Source: an uncultured Dorea sp.
GTDB taxonomy: Bacteria > Bacillota > Clostridia > Lachnospirales > Lachnospiraceae
Reading direction: 5' to 3'
Assembly: GCA_945870325.1 (NCBI GenBank)
Contig: CAMBRQ010000006.1
Location: forward strand, 45,421 to 109,420
DNA length: 64,000 nt
The notes beneath the pieces were generated by a model, which was not told the origin of the DNA, searched no databases, and saw only the letters and a list, made by a program, of their open reading frames with translations. The number at the start of each line of letters is the position of its first letter. The stretch's first letter is position 1. Below are positions 35,407 to 44,763 of the stretch, in pieces. The translations under genes and the position numbers were made by a program.

Positions 35407-36267
35407 CCTTCGATAACAGGCGCCTATGTCTGCAATCGCCTTACGGAAACACTTTAGGACTGTATCATCCACATAGGCTTTTTCTGTCATCTGATATTCT
35501 CTTCCGCATTGTGCCCATTTCTTTTTACCGAATTCGTGGTACGCAAGCACCTCGAAGGTCACATTCTCACCTTTAATCTCATCAAAAAACCTAAGAAATG
35601 CCTCCCGGTCCTCTTCACTATCATTCACGCCTCCAACCAAAGGAACTCTTACATGAAGCCTCGGATGCTTCTTAGCCGCTTCCCGGATATTCTTCATCAC
35701 AGGCTCGCTCGGAATCCCCGTCATCGCTTCATGTTTCTTAGAGTCACACAGTTTACAATCCATAATCAACTGGTCAATATATGGAAACAACTCTGCCAAT
35801 CGCCCGTGCGCTCCATTGGTCTCAATCGCCGTGTGTATTCCGTGTGCTTTCAATCGTTTCAGGACTTCTCTAATCTCTTCAAACTGAACCGTCACTTCGC
35901 CTCCGGTAAATGTTACCCCGCCGCCGTCATAGAACATCATCTCATTTGCCAGCACTTCATCCACGACTTCATCTACCGTCAATTCCTCATACGACAGATA
36001 CATCCCCTTCGTGCTATGCTCCGTGATACATTCCATCTTCTCACAACTCTCACAGATTGTCCGGTTCACATTGCTCCCGGTAATTGCATGATGCGGACAG
36101 ATGGATTCTAATATCCAGTCTTCATCCGCCACAATCACACCTTCTATCGGCATTCCTTCCGGATTCGCACACCAGGGGCACCGCATATTGCAGCCCTGCA
36201 GATGATAGACCAGACGGTTGCCATCCCCATCCTGGGAATAGTTGAAACCTTTTTGAAATATCTTCAT
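35401..36267 (-). CDS. Glycyl radical enzyme activase (radical SAM)
   Basis: The 288-residue radical SAM protein has the cluster motif C26-x3-C30-x2-C33 (GCNMRCPWC). A ferredoxin-like insert with extra cysteines follows (ICPHH, CESCEKMEC) that should bind a second [4Fe-4S] cluster. Core strands include VTFTGGEVTVQFEEI (SAM-binding GGE) and HTAIETNGAHG. It would abstract H from the Gly of the glycyl radical enzyme encoded 115 nt downstream. MKIFQKGF is chosen as the start (AAAGGGG 7 nt upstream). The promoter with operator at 36308-36343 drives the pair. Confidence 0.92.
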   Translation of the reverse strand: MKIFQKGFNYSQDGDGNRLVYHLQGCNMRCPWCANPEGMPIEGVIVADEDWILESICPHHAITGSNVNRTICESCEKMECITEHSTKGMYLSYEELTVDEVVDEVLANEMMFYDGGGVTFTGGEVTVQFEEIREVLKRLKAHGIHTAIETNGAHGRLAELFPYIDQLIMDCKLCDSKKHEAMTGIPSEPVMKNIREAAKKHPRLHVRVPLVGGVNDSEEDREAFLRFFDEIKGENVTFEVLAYHEFGKKKWAQCGREYQMTEKAYVDDTVLKCFRKAIADIGACYRRT

Positions 36268-36307
36268 ACACAATCCCCTTTAAAATATTCCTGACACAAT
36301 TCCTCTT

Positions 36308-36343
36308 AATTGGTATTGTATATCAATACCAATTCAATGTCAA
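36308..36343 (-). promoter_or_regulatory. Consensus promoter overlapped by an 11-bp-arm operator
   Basis: On the minus strand TTGACA (36338-36343) and TACAAT (36315-36320) are 17 nt apart. A perfect inverted repeat (AATTGGTATTG at 36308-36318 and CAATACCAATT at 36324-36334, 5-nt spacer) covers the -10 and most of the spacer. A repressor bound here would block RNA polymerase. The GntR-type regulator encoded two genes downstream is the obvious candidate. Confidence 0.8.
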
Positions 36344-36385
36344 TATGAACCTCTTTCTTTTTTAGGACAAAGTTTCCTATACAAC

Positions 36386-36421
36386 AAAAAAAGACCCCGG
36401 CAGCGCAAACCCGCCGAGGTC
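36386..36421 (-). terminator. Terminator of the sugar ABC operon
   Basis: GACC (36393-36396) and GGTC (36418-36421) close a GC-rich stem. On the minus strand it is followed immediately by TTTTTTT. It lies 25 nt after the permease stop and separates the ABC operon from the activase promoter. Confidence 0.85.
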
Positions 36422-36445
36422 TCATTAATATCATGATATTGAATA

Positions 36446-37399
36446 TTAATTAGCACGTTTTTTATTCTGCAGACAGTCAAATCCAACCGCAATAGCAAGT
36501 ACAACACCCAGAACAATCTTCTGTGTATAAGAATCAATATTCATAAGTACCATGCCGTTCTTTAACGCTCCGATAATAAATGTACCAGCCACAACACCTG
36601 ACATCTTACCAACACCGCCACTAACGGATACACCACCCAATACTACACAAGTGATAACCTCGAACTCAAATCCGTCGGCACCGGTTGAAGCATTACCAGA
36701 AGCAGTACGGGACAGCATTACGATACCTGCAAGTCCTGCAAAGAAGCCTGAGATAGCAAATACAAGGTACTTGATTCTTTCTACACGGATACCAGAAAGT
36801 CTTGCAGCTTCTACGTTACCACCTACCGCATAGAAATAACGACCAAAATATGTTTTGTTCAGGATAAAGGAACCAATTGCAAAACATATAGCCATAATAA
36901 TTACCGGAACCGGAACAATGCCTACATAGCCCTGACCAATTACAGCAAATCCTTTTGAGAATCCACTAATCGGCATACCACCACAGATGATATATGCCAG
37001 ACCCAGGAAAGCTGTCTGGGTTGCATAAGTAGCAATAATAGCCGGGATACCAATCGTAGATACCATAAAGCCATTCAATACACCAATCAATGTTGAGGCT
37101 ACCAATGATAAAATAACAGCAATAACCGGGTTCATACCCATATTCACCATCATGTAAGCACAGATGATATCCACAAATGAAATAATCGTACCTGTGGAAA
37201 GGTCAATATCACCAAGCAGGATAACGAACGTCATACCAATAGAGGCAATACCGTACATAGAAACCTGACGAAGCAGTGTAAGCAAGTTACTAGGACTAAT
37301 AAATCTTGAGTTTGCAATTGTGAAGACAATAACCAGGACTACGAGTACGACCCAGATTGCCTTATCCTTTATCTGATTTACAACTTTATTATCTTTCAT
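36446..37399 (-). CDS. Ribose-type ABC transporter permease
   Basis: The 317-residue hydrophobic protein belongs to the RbsC/XylH family. It has about 8-10 TM helices, ISPSNLLTLLRQVSMYGIASIGMTFVILLGDIDLS near the N-terminus and the conserved AASRLSGI/RVERIKY coupling loop (residues about 190-205). The ATG at 37399 has GAGGAGG 12 nt upstream, and the open frame's TTG lies inside that site. It follows the ATPase by 7 nt. With the ATPase and binding protein it forms a sugar importer. The sugar is not set by sequence. Confidence 0.9.
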   Translation of the reverse strand: MKDNKVVNQIKDKAIWVVLVVLVIVFTIANSRFISPSNLLTLLRQVSMYGIASIGMTFVILLGDIDLSTGTIISFVDIICAYMMVNMGMNPVIAVILSLVASTLIGVLNGFMVSTIGIPAIIATYATQTAFLGLAYIICGGMPISGFSKGFAVIGQGYVGIVPVPVIIMAICFAIGSFILNKTYFGRYFYAVGGNVEAARLSGIRVERIKYLVFAISGFFAGLAGIVMLSRTASGNASTGADGFEFEVITCVVLGGVSVSGGVGKMSGVVAGTFIIGALKNGMVLMNIDSYTQKIVLGVVLAIAVGFDCLQNKKRAN

Positions 37400-37406
37400 A
37401 ATTATA

Positions 37407-38915
37407 TTAGACCTCCTCAACTTTGGCTGCTGATGCGAATGCCATAATCGTCTCCTGGCTAAACTCTTCCTTACTGAGTTCTCCAGTCATATTGCCTTCT
37501 GCCAGAACAATAATTCGATCAGACATACCCATTAATTCTTCCATCTCGGAAGAAATCATCAGAACTGCCTTTCCTTCTTTTTCTACTAAATCGTTCATTA
37601 ATTTATAGATCTCGTATTTTGCACCTACGTCGATACCACGCGTTGGTTCATCAAAGATAATCAGTTCGGAATCAGCCGCAAGCCATCTTCCTAAGATTAC
37701 CTTCTGCTGGTTACCACCACTAAGGTTCTTAACAAGCTGATTCAGAGTAGGTGTCTTAATTGCCATATTCTTCTGATATTTTTCAGCAATCTCCCATTCC
37801 TTCTTAGAATCAATGACACTCAGTTTTGAATTTCTCTCATAGATTGGCATATTAATATTATTCTTAATAGATATGCCAAGCATCGCACCGTGACGTTTTC
37901 TGTCTTCCGGCACAAGCGCTATTCCCAAATCTATCGCTTCCCTTGGACTCTTTGGGTTAATTTCTTTTCCTTTAAAAATCATCTGTCCTGACTCTTTTTT
38001 CGCTGCGCCAAATATTACCTGCGCAAGCTCAGTACGTCCTGCTCCAACTAGTCCGCCCAGTCCAAGGATCTCGCCTCTACGGACTTTCAAAGATATATTC
38101 TTATCTCCATTACCAGTAACGTTCTTTAATTCCAGGAGTACATCATCTTCTTTGATACAATCCTCTCTCGGCGGATAAGACTCTGTCAATTCACGTCCAA
38201 CCATCAGTTTGATCAGTTCCTGAACATGACTGTCTTTGGTAATTAATGTCTTAACATATTCGCCATCTCGCATTACAAGGATTCTGTCAGACAAACGGTA
38301 TATCTCTTCCAATCTATGAGAGATATAAATAATCGAAATCCCTTCTTCACGTAATTGCTCTACTACTTTGAACATACTTTCAACTTCTGCACTCGTAAGA
38401 GGAGCAGAAGGTTCATCCATAATCAATATCTTTGCATTCTGCTGGATTGCCTTCGCAATCTCAACCATCTGCTGATAACCTACCGTAAGGTTCTTCATCA
38501 AGGTCTTTGGATTGATCTTAATGTTCAATCTCTCAAAGGCCTTCGCCGCTTCTTTTTCCATGGCCGCTTTATCAACAATCATTCCCTTCTTGATCGGACG
38601 ACCCAGGAACAGGTTTTCTGCTGCAGATAATTCTTTTACATTATTAAATTCCTGATAGATAATCGCAATTCCATTCTCCGCTGCAAGCTGAGGTGTCATA
38701 CTCGTGAATTCTTTATTATTTACGATGATCTTGCCGGAAGTAGGAATAACCGCTCCGGAACAACATTTGATCAGGGTAGATTTACCAGCACCATTCTCTC
38801 CGATCAATGCCAGAATCTCACCCTTCTTCAACTCAAGAGTAACATCTTTCAGCGCAACAACACCCGGGTATTCTTTTCTTATATGCTGTAATTGCAATAC
38901 ATATTCTTCGCTCAT
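37407..38915 (-). CDS. Ribose-type ABC transporter ATPase (double domain)
   Basis: The 502-residue protein has two fused ABC domains, as in RbsA/XylG. Domain 1 has Walker A GENGAGKST, signature LTVGYQQMVEIAKAI and Walker B ILIMDEPSAPLT. Domain 2 has the degenerate P-loop GLVGAGRTEL, signature LSGGNQQKVILGRWLA and Walker B LIIFDEPTRGIDVGAK. Such fused ATPases serve pentose, hexose or polyol importers. MSEEYV is the start (GGGGG 6 nt upstream). It is preceded by the binding protein (83-nt gap) and followed at once by the permease. Confidence 0.92.
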   Translation of the reverse strand: MSEEYVLQLQHIRKEYPGVVALKDVTLELKKGEILALIGENGAGKSTLIKCCSGAVIPTSGKIIVNNKEFTSMTPQLAAENGIAIIYQEFNNVKELSAAENLFLGRPIKKGMIVDKAAMEKEAAKAFERLNIKINPKTLMKNLTVGYQQMVEIAKAIQQNAKILIMDEPSAPLTSAEVESMFKVVEQLREEGISIIYISHRLEEIYRLSDRILVMRDGEYVKTLITKDSHVQELIKLMVGRELTESYPPREDCIKEDDVLLELKNVTGNGDKNISLKVRRGEILGLGGLVGAGRTELAQVIFGAAKKESGQMIFKGKEINPKSPREAIDLGIALVPEDRKRHGAMLGISIKNNINMPIYERNSKLSVIDSKKEWEIAEKYQKNMAIKTPTLNQLVKNLSGGNQQKVILGRWLAADSELIIFDEPTRGIDVGAKYEIYKLMNDLVEKEGKAVLMISSEMEELMGMSDRIIVLAEGNMTGELSKEEFSQETIMAFASAAKVEEV

Positions 38916-38998
38916 ATTCATCCCCCGTGATTATATTATTTGGAGGCGGCATGAGCCACCTCCATCTCATCATTTACTAGTTGTGTTTCTAACAACTA

Positions 38999-40021
38999 TT
39001 ACATTCCTGCCTGGATCTCTTCGATATTCTCGTCATTAATCTCGCATAATGGTCTGTAAACATTCTTGTCTGCTGAGAAGTCTTCGCCGTCAAGAATTCT
39101 CTTGAACATCTCGAAACAAGCCTGTGCTGTATCTGTGTTAGATCCTTCGAAACCTACGATAGCTCTAACAGCCTCATCGCCTGCCTGAAGAGAGTTTAAC
39201 TGTTCAGAAGTAACATCTGTTGTGATAACGCCGCAATCCTCCGGAATCTTGCCAGCTCCGCCGTATTTAGCAAGAAGAGCTGTGTTAGAACCGATCATAG
39301 CGCCTGCGCCTACACCAACCCATACTTTACAATCTGGATGAGCCTGAAGAACGGTCTCAGCCTTGGACTGAACTTCGTTGTTAATAACGCCGTCGATTGT
39401 AGCTACGATCTCATAATTGTCTTCGCAGAATTCTTCAAGACCAGCTTCGATACCATTCTGTCTCTCTAACAGAACCTGTGTATCTGGCTTACCAATTACG
39501 CAAACTTCAGCTTTGTTATCTGCTGTATAGTGCTCGTTAATGAAAGCTGCTGCTGTCTTACCGATCTCTTTTCCAAGTTCTGTGTTATCAAGAACCCAGT
39601 TAGCTGTGGTATTCTCCATCGGGTTATCCCAGCACATAACTTTAATGCCTTCGTCCATAGCACGTCCGCATACTTCTTCAACAGCATCAGCATCGTTCGG
39701 GTGAACCATGATAAGATCACATCCTGATGTGATAAAGTTTTCAATCTGCTCAATCTGTTTTGCAGAGTTTTCTTCACATCCAACAATCGTAGCTTCATAG
39801 CCTTCGGATTTCAGGATCTCCTGAAGTTTGCTCATAACACCTGCCCAGTAAGCGTTCTCAATATTCTGGATTGTGATGCCGATCTTCTTGCCGCCGCCTT
39901 CAGAACCGCCTTCATCACTTGCGCTGTCATCAGATGAACTGTCTGATCCACCAGAACATCCAATCAGCATTGATGCAACCATTGCTACGCAAAGAATTGC
40001 TGCTAAAACTTTTTTCTTCAT
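38999..40021 (-). CDS. Sugar-binding lipoprotein of the ABC importer
   Basis: The 340-residue protein has a lipoprotein signal peptide (MKKKVLAAILCVAMVASMLI) with lipobox Cys22 (LIGC). A Ser/Asp/Gly-rich linker follows, then a type-1 periplasmic binding fold (KKIGITIQNIENAYWAGVM, LIMVHPNDADAVEEV, GVITTDVTSEQLNSL). It belongs to the RbsB/XylF-like group. It would be tethered outside the membrane and deliver sugar or polyol to the permease. An AAGGAGG site precedes it. The linker is low-complexity and typical of Firmicutes. Confidence 0.92.
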   Translation of the reverse strand: MKKKVLAAILCVAMVASMLIGCSGGSDSSSDDSASDEGGSEGGGKKIGITIQNIENAYWAGVMSKLQEILKSEGYEATIVGCEENSAKQIEQIENFITSGCDLIMVHPNDADAVEEVCGRAMDEGIKVMCWDNPMENTTANWVLDNTELGKEIGKTAAAFINEHYTADNKAEVCVIGKPDTQVLLERQNGIEAGLEEFCEDNYEIVATIDGVINNEVQSKAETVLQAHPDCKVWVGVGAGAMIGSNTALLAKYGGAGKIPEDCGVITTDVTSEQLNSLQAGDEAVRAIVGFEGSNTDTAQACFEMFKRILDGEDFSADKNVYRPLCEINDENIEEIQAGM

Positions 40022-40122
40022 ACTTTTTTCCTCCTTGTTTAAAGTATAATATTTTTTATAGCTTCGCTATTAGCTATCTCTTAATATGTAGAACAACTTG
40101 CTTAATTGTAAGAAGTTATCCC

Positions 40123-40899
40123 TTAGAAGCAGGTAAACGCTCCGTCTACAACGATATCAGATCCTGTTGTAAATGTGCTTGTATCTCCTGCCAGGTAAAC
40201 CAGAATTGACTGTAACTCTTCCGGTTTTCCAAGTCTTCCCATTGGAGCCATTGCATTCCACTGTTCGATCAATGGCTTCAGATGTGGAGCATTCATAATC
40301 AGGTCTGTTCCGATATATCCTGGGCTGATGCAGTTAACACGAACACCCTTCTTAGCCCACTCAATAGCGAGAGACTTGGTCAACAGGATAACACCTGCTT
40401 TTGATGCGTTGTATGCACACTGTGGCTGCGGAACATTAACAATGTGTCCTGACATGGAAGCTGTATTAATAATAGAACCATATCCCTGTTTCAACATTAC
40501 ACGTCCTGCTGCTGTTGCACATAAGAATACACCGTTTAAGTTGATATTGATAACTTTCAGCCACTGCTCATATGTCATCTCTTCTGCCGGAACGTTCAAT
40601 GCGATTCCTGCATTGTTATAGCATGCATCAAGTTTGCCGTATGTCTCAACAACCTTTGCAACCATTGCTTCAACCTGTTCCTGGCTTGTAACATCACACT
40701 GAATTGCAATTGTCTTAGATCCTGTAGCCTCTGCAATCTCTTTTGCAACTGCCTCTGCGCCTTCCATATTAATATCTACAATTGCTACATCTGCGCCTGC
40801 CTCTGCAAATGCCATTGCTGCACATTTACCAATACCGCTTGCTGCACCTGTTACGTAGATTGCTTTGCCATCCAGTCTCATGCTTTCAATAATTCCCAT
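40123..40899 (-). CDS. SDR-family NAD(P) oxidoreductase
   Basis: The 258-residue classical short-chain dehydrogenase has TGAASGIGKCAAMAFAEAG (TGxxxGxG cofactor loop) and DINMEGAEA after beta-2, suggesting NAD preference. It also has NNAGIALN, the catalytic Ser in NTASMSGH and the YNASK catalytic Tyr-Lys. It probably oxidises or reduces a sugar, polyol or 2-keto intermediate in the same pathway as the ABC importer. MGIIESM is the start, with AAGGAGG 9 nt upstream. It precedes the importer genes and is preceded by the operator-like palindrome at 40954-40965. Confidence 0.9.
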   Translation of the reverse strand: MGIIESMRLDGKAIYVTGAASGIGKCAAMAFAEAGADVAIVDINMEGAEAVAKEIAEATGSKTIAIQCDVTSQEQVEAMVAKVVETYGKLDACYNNAGIALNVPAEEMTYEQWLKVININLNGVFLCATAAGRVMLKQGYGSIINTASMSGHIVNVPQPQCAYNASKAGVILLTKSLAIEWAKKGVRVNCISPGYIGTDLIMNAPHLKPLIEQWNAMAPMGRLGKPEELQSILVYLAGDTSTFTTGSDIVVDGAFTCF

Positions 40900-40953
40900 C
40901 TTGTCTTCCTCCTTGATATTCACTGTCTCTTTTCACGCTTTTTTTGTTTATGC

Positions 40954-40965
40954 GTTTTATAAAAC
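40954..40965. promoter_or_regulatory. Perfect palindrome GTTTTATAAAAC, candidate ROK operator (site 1)
   Basis: This 12-bp perfect palindrome lies 55 nt upstream of the SDR start codon. The identical 12-mer occurs 36 nt upstream of the xylulokinase start (52435-52446). Both operons carry a ROK-family regulator gene. AT-rich half-sites like this match XylR/NagC-type operators, so shared control is inferred. Confidence 0.55.
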
Positions 40966-41071
40966 CGTTTCATAAAAGATGTTTTAATTATATACCTTCG
41001 TCACTTTGAACACAAGACGTAATTTCAAACAAAATCTTTTCGGGAATTTTATATAATTTGCATAATGTTAT

Positions 41072-42121
41072 TTATTTGGCAATCTTTACAACCGCCTTAA
41101 CGATTTCTGCCTTTTCATTGACACTTCTGTCCATAGCCGTCTGGATATCGTCAAAATCAAAGATATGTGTTGCGATTCCTTTCAGGTTCACTTTGCCCTG
41201 AGCAACTGCTTCGATTGCCATCGGGTAGATGTGACGATAACGGAAGACGGTCTTGAATGTAATCTCTTTATCCAGAGCAAGGCTCATCATCATATTCATC
41301 ATTCCGGTCTTACCATAACCTACTAATACAATGTTAGATCCTTTACGAACCACCTGAATTGCCTGATTGGTTGTAATCTCTGTACCAGCTGTCTCAATTG
41401 CAAGATCGAATCCTTCTCCACCTGTCAGTTCTTTTGTTTTCTCAAGAACATCAACCTCTTTGCTATTGATCACGCCATCTGCGCCAAGTTCTAATGCTTT
41501 TTCCAGACGTTTCTCCATAATATCAACGACATACACTTTGGATACGCCACATGCTTTTAATGCCATCATAGATACCAGTCCGATACAGCCTGCGCCAAAT
41601 ACAACTGCTGTCTGTCCTGCATGAGCGCCTCCCTGGTTCGCTGCATGGAAGCCTACTGCCAATGGCTCAATCAATGCTCCCTCTAATGTGCTCACATTCT
41701 CCGGGAGTTTGAAACACAGGTCTGCTTCATGAGCAACATATTCCTGGAACACGCCATCTACCGGAGGAGTTGCAAAGAATACAACATCCGGACAGAGGTT
41801 ATACTTGCCTTCACGGCAGAATTTACATTTTCCACAAGTTTTTCCAGGCTCTAATGCAACTCTGTCACCAACCTTCAGATGCTTAACATCTTTTCCCACT
41901 TCTACAACGACTCCACCAGGTTCATGTCCCAGTACGAATGGCGGCTCTACAATATAATCACCGATTCTTCCCATCTCATAGTAGTGCATATCGCTTCCGC
42001 AGATTCCTACGTACTCTAATTTTACTAATACTTCATTATCTTCCAGCACCGGGATTGGTCTCTCTGTATATCCCATCTCGCCAATGCCATTCATTACAGC
42101 TACTTTCATTGTTCCTTCCAT
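41072..42121 (-). CDS. Zinc-dependent polyol (sorbitol/xylitol-type) dehydrogenase
   Basis: This 349-residue medium-chain dehydrogenase has the catalytic zinc residues in [16 protein letters not shown] and [10 protein letters not shown]. The structural zinc cysteines are in [15 protein letters not shown], and the NAD loop is [15 protein letters not shown]. The spacing resembles L-iditol/sorbitol and xylitol dehydrogenases, which oxidise a polyol to a ketose. MEGTMKVAV is the start (AGGAGGAG 7 nt upstream). It lies 68 nt after the ROK regulator and 172 nt before the SDR gene, and may form one transcript with them. Confidence 0.9.
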   Translation of the reverse strand: MEGTMKVAVMNGIGEMGYTERPIPVLEDNEVLVKLEYVGICGSDMHYYEMGRIGDYIVEPPFVLGHEPGGVVVEVGKDVKHLKVGDRVALEPGKTCGKCKFCREGKYNLCPDVVFFATPPVDGVFQEYVAHEADLCFKLPENVSTLEGALIEPLAVGFHAANQGGAHAGQTAVVFGAGCIGLVSMMALKACGVSKVYVVDIMEKRLEKALELGADGVINSKEVDVLEKTKELTGGEGFDLAIETAGTEITTNQAIQVVRKGSNIVLVGYGKTGMMNMMMSLALDKEITFKTVFRYRHIYPMAIEAVAQGKVNLKGIATHIFDFDDIQTAMDRSVNEKAEIVKAVVKIAK

Positions 42122-42189
42122 AAGAAATCTCCTCCTGTTTCTACTATAATATAAATATATGTTAGAATATAATCTATACTGATCCACAT

Positions 42190-43356
42190 TTAGATTGTGG
42201 ATATATACTTTTCAATCTGATACAGTGCCGCTCCAAAAGCAGATGCCTCTTTTCTGTACTGGCACGCCCGGACGTAGTCTCCTTCTTTGAAGAGGTTCTT
42301 CTCTGCAATCATCGCTCTTAACTGCGGTATATACGGTTCTATATAATTCCCCACATAGCCCCCAAGTACCACTTCACAGTCAAAACACATTCTCAGGTTA
42401 TCCACCGCAATTGCCAGATCTCTCAAGTACTCCCTCCAGATTCTCTGATACTTCGCATCGCCATCCTCCAGTTTACGGAAGAACGCTTCCAGATTGCCAG
42501 CTTCCAGATTCGCCAGCTTAACCGCAGAACAATACGCATCCAGGCAGCCCTTTCTGCCACAATAACAAGTCTTTCCTCCCGGATGAATCACCATATGGCC
42601 GAACTCGCCGCTTCTCCAGTTATCTCCCAGATATAAAAGTCCATTCCCGCGACCAATCTTCAGTCCGGTTCTGCTGCTCATCGCATCCGCGAAGATAACC
42701 GCGCCTCCCACGGAATTGCTCAAAGACAGATATACCATATTATCCTGCCAGTCGCCGCTGATGCTTTCCGCAATGGCCGCCGCATTAGCATCATTCAAAA
42801 GTTCACATGGATACGGCATATACTCCATCCACTTTTCTCCCGATACATTCTCCACCCCCAATACGTGAGACCGTGTTATGATGCGCCTCTCGGTGTCTAC
42901 AATCGCCGGCACCGATATGCCGATTCCTTCTATCTTCTCTTCCGGTATCTGGTTCTTCGCCACAAAATTCCGGATCAGTTCTAGCAGTTCCCGGAAATAC
43001 TGGTCTGCAAAAAAGAAAGGTTTATGTATCCGCTCATGCTTCATTGCTGTCTGAGTCAGGTCTGTATAGACAATACTCACATGGTTCTTGGTAATATCAA
43101 GACCGATTGCATATTTTACATCCTTTATAGATGCAATCGCTTTCGCCTTCCTTCCTCCGGTCGACTTGAACTCGCCAACCTCTTCAACTACTTTAGCCTC
43201 TTTCAGTTCGTTAATAATTGTAAGAACAGTAGGACCGCTCATATCTAACGCTGCTGATATATCCGGCATACACGTCTCATCCAGACTATTCACATAGCGA
43301 AACACGCGATTTCTATTCAGTTTTTTTACTTCTAAATTATTCGTACCCTGTCTCAT
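42190..43356 (-). CDS. ROK-family transcriptional regulator
   Basis: The 388-residue protein has an N-terminal winged HTH (VFRYVNSLDETCMPDISAAL, SGPTVLTIINELKEA) and a ROK sugar-sensor domain (YAIGLDITKNHVSIVYTDL, GIGISVPAIVD, GEFGHMVIHPGG). The zinc loop is CYCGRKGCLDAYC. The phosphate-binding loop is not the kinase form, so this is a repressor of the XylR/NagC type. The ATG at 43356 and a TTG at 43374 are both possible, since neither has a good ribosome site. It leads the dehydrogenase-SDR-ABC operon. Confidence 0.88.
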   Translation of the reverse strand: MRQGTNNLEVKKLNRNRVFRYVNSLDETCMPDISAALDMSGPTVLTIINELKEAKVVEEVGEFKSTGGRKAKAIASIKDVKYAIGLDITKNHVSIVYTDLTQTAMKHERIHKPFFFADQYFRELLELIRNFVAKNQIPEEKIEGIGISVPAIVDTERRIITRSHVLGVENVSGEKWMEYMPYPCELLNDANAAAIAESISGDWQDNMVYLSLSNSVGGAVIFADAMSSRTGLKIGRGNGLLYLGDNWRSGEFGHMVIHPGGKTCYCGRKGCLDAYCSAVKLANLEAGNLEAFFRKLEDGDAKYQRIWREYLRDLAIAVDNLRMCFDCEVVLGGYVGNYIEPYIPQLRAMIAEKNLFKEGDYVRACQYRKEASAFGAALYQIEKYISTI

Positions 43357-43469
43357 CGTTTTTATTTTGCTCAACTTTATTAAACTGTTTATTTAAGTAT
43401 TTTTCCAACTGTCGTTATTATAGCATGGTCATTTTAATATTGCAATATGTTTCTATATATTTTTCACAA

Positions 43470-43499
43470 GATATGTAACAGATATGTAACAGTTCAGCC
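43470..43499. repeat. 11-bp tandem repeat and shared TGTAACAGTTCAGCC motif
   Basis: GATATGTAACA occurs twice in tandem (43470-43480 and 43481-43491). The second runs into GTTCAGCC, giving TGTAACAGTTCAGCC, which is also the first part of the perfect inverted repeat arm at 58991. It may be half of a dispersed element. It lies between the ROK gene and the M24 gene. Confidence 0.5.
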
Positions 43500-43622
43500 C
43501 GCGCCATTCGCAAAACGCATCTGCGATGCTTCTAAAGTATGTATCTCTTCCATCGACAAACGGACTGCCGTCTCCCTATTACCATAAGTCAACAACAGCC
43601 CGTTTTTCTATTCCATATTCAG

Positions 43623-44714
43623 TTACTTCACAAGGATATCCGCCACATCCAGTTCCCCATACGGAGTCCGAACCGCCGTACACGGCCATTCCTTCGTCCG
43701 GGTCAGAATCTCTACCTTTCCATCCTTCAGATAGGTAGTCTCCTCACATTTCGTTCCCTGAATCGTCGGATTCCATGCGTATGCCTGTCCTTCCTTCAGA
43801 GTTCCCCTTGTAGATGGATTTACCACGAATTCCCTGCAGCCATAGCCCGTAGGTCCGCCCTGATGATGCATCTTCCACTCTTCAGGATATCCGACCTCCT
43901 CATATACCTTCTGAATCTGCCGCCAGTATTCCTGATATTCCATCCCATCCTTCATCAGATTCTGCATAGCCGCGAATACATACTGCGTCTTCTTCATTCG
44001 CTTTCGGATCTCTTCCGGGACCTCTCCGAAATATACCATTCTGGTCATGCTGATATTCAGACCATATTTTTCACCGCCTAAGACCACCATCAGACTATGC
44101 CTGATCTCTTTATCTGTCGGCACGGGATGCCTGTAATTCAGAATTCGCTCATCACTTCCGACCAGCACGCAATCCGGACTGATTCCACGTTCGATGCAGC
44201 GCTTCTTAAGTTCGATCGCTACTTCCTCTTCCGTCTGACCGGGGCGCGCTTCTTTCACGATTCCTTCTACAATTGCCGCACACTCCTGCCCAATCTGCCG
44301 GTACCGCTCCACTTCAGTCGCATTTAACAACATCCGAAGATCCACAAGGTCGCTCTGCACATGATCCGTAGCAACAATCCCGGTATCGGAAGCATAACAC
44401 TTCCCTTCCAAGGCCTCCTTCTCGCAATATTCCTCCAAGAAATGCCCCACCGTCTCATACCACGGCACCAGAATGCCTCTTGCCTTCAAAGCGTTCTGTT
44501 CCTGCTCCATCCGCGGGCAATCGCTGCTGTCTGCCACCAGATCGATCGTCCCATCTCTTCGGATAATCAGAAACGCAATGCCAACCTCTTCATTCGTCAC
44601 CACCGCATTCGCATTCTCTTGCGTGATCCATTTGAAATTATCTCTTCTGCCAAGAATCACTCCCTCATAAGGAGTCTCTTTCAGCCATGCCTGTAATCTG
44701 CTCACATTATCCAT
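43623..44714 (-). CDS. M24-family (aminopeptidase P/creatinase fold) protein with incomplete metal site
   Basis: The 363-residue protein has a creatinase-like N-domain (1-125) and a pita-bread C-domain. The usual D-x11-D metal motif region reads VVLGGEKYGLNISMTRMVYF: Asp is replaced by Val near 210-211 and by Ser222. The His loop (KMHHQGGPTGYG) is present, one Glu is replaced (WNPTIQG, Asn315) and the last Glu is kept (KCEETTYL). It should not bind two metals like aminopeptidase P. Creatinase also lacks metals, so a non-peptidase hydrolase is possible. It precedes no obvious partner and follows the zinc dehydrogenase by 49 nt. Confidence 0.8.
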   Translation of the reverse strand: MDNVSRLQAWLKETPYEGVILGRRDNFKWITQENANAVVTNEEVGIAFLIIRRDGTIDLVADSSDCPRMEQEQNALKARGILVPWYETVGHFLEEYCEKEALEGKCYASDTGIVATDHVQSDLVDLRMLLNATEVERYRQIGQECAAIVEGIVKEARPGQTEEEVAIELKKRCIERGISPDCVLVGSDERILNYRHPVPTDKEIRHSLMVVLGGEKYGLNISMTRMVYFGEVPEEIRKRMKKTQYVFAAMQNLMKDGMEYQEYWRQIQKVYEEVGYPEEWKMHHQGGPTGYGCREFVVNPSTRGTLKEGQAYAWNPTIQGTKCEETTYLKDGKVEILTRTKEWPCTAVRTPYGELDVADILVK

Positions 44715-44763
44715 ACTATCTCACCACCAGATTCTCCTGTCTCATGCCAAATCGTATGCAGAC

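Noticed and set aside
40964..40981. Catabolite-responsive (cre) site upstream of the SDR gene
   Set aside because: The central CG step is shifted relative to the consensus, so the match is too poor.
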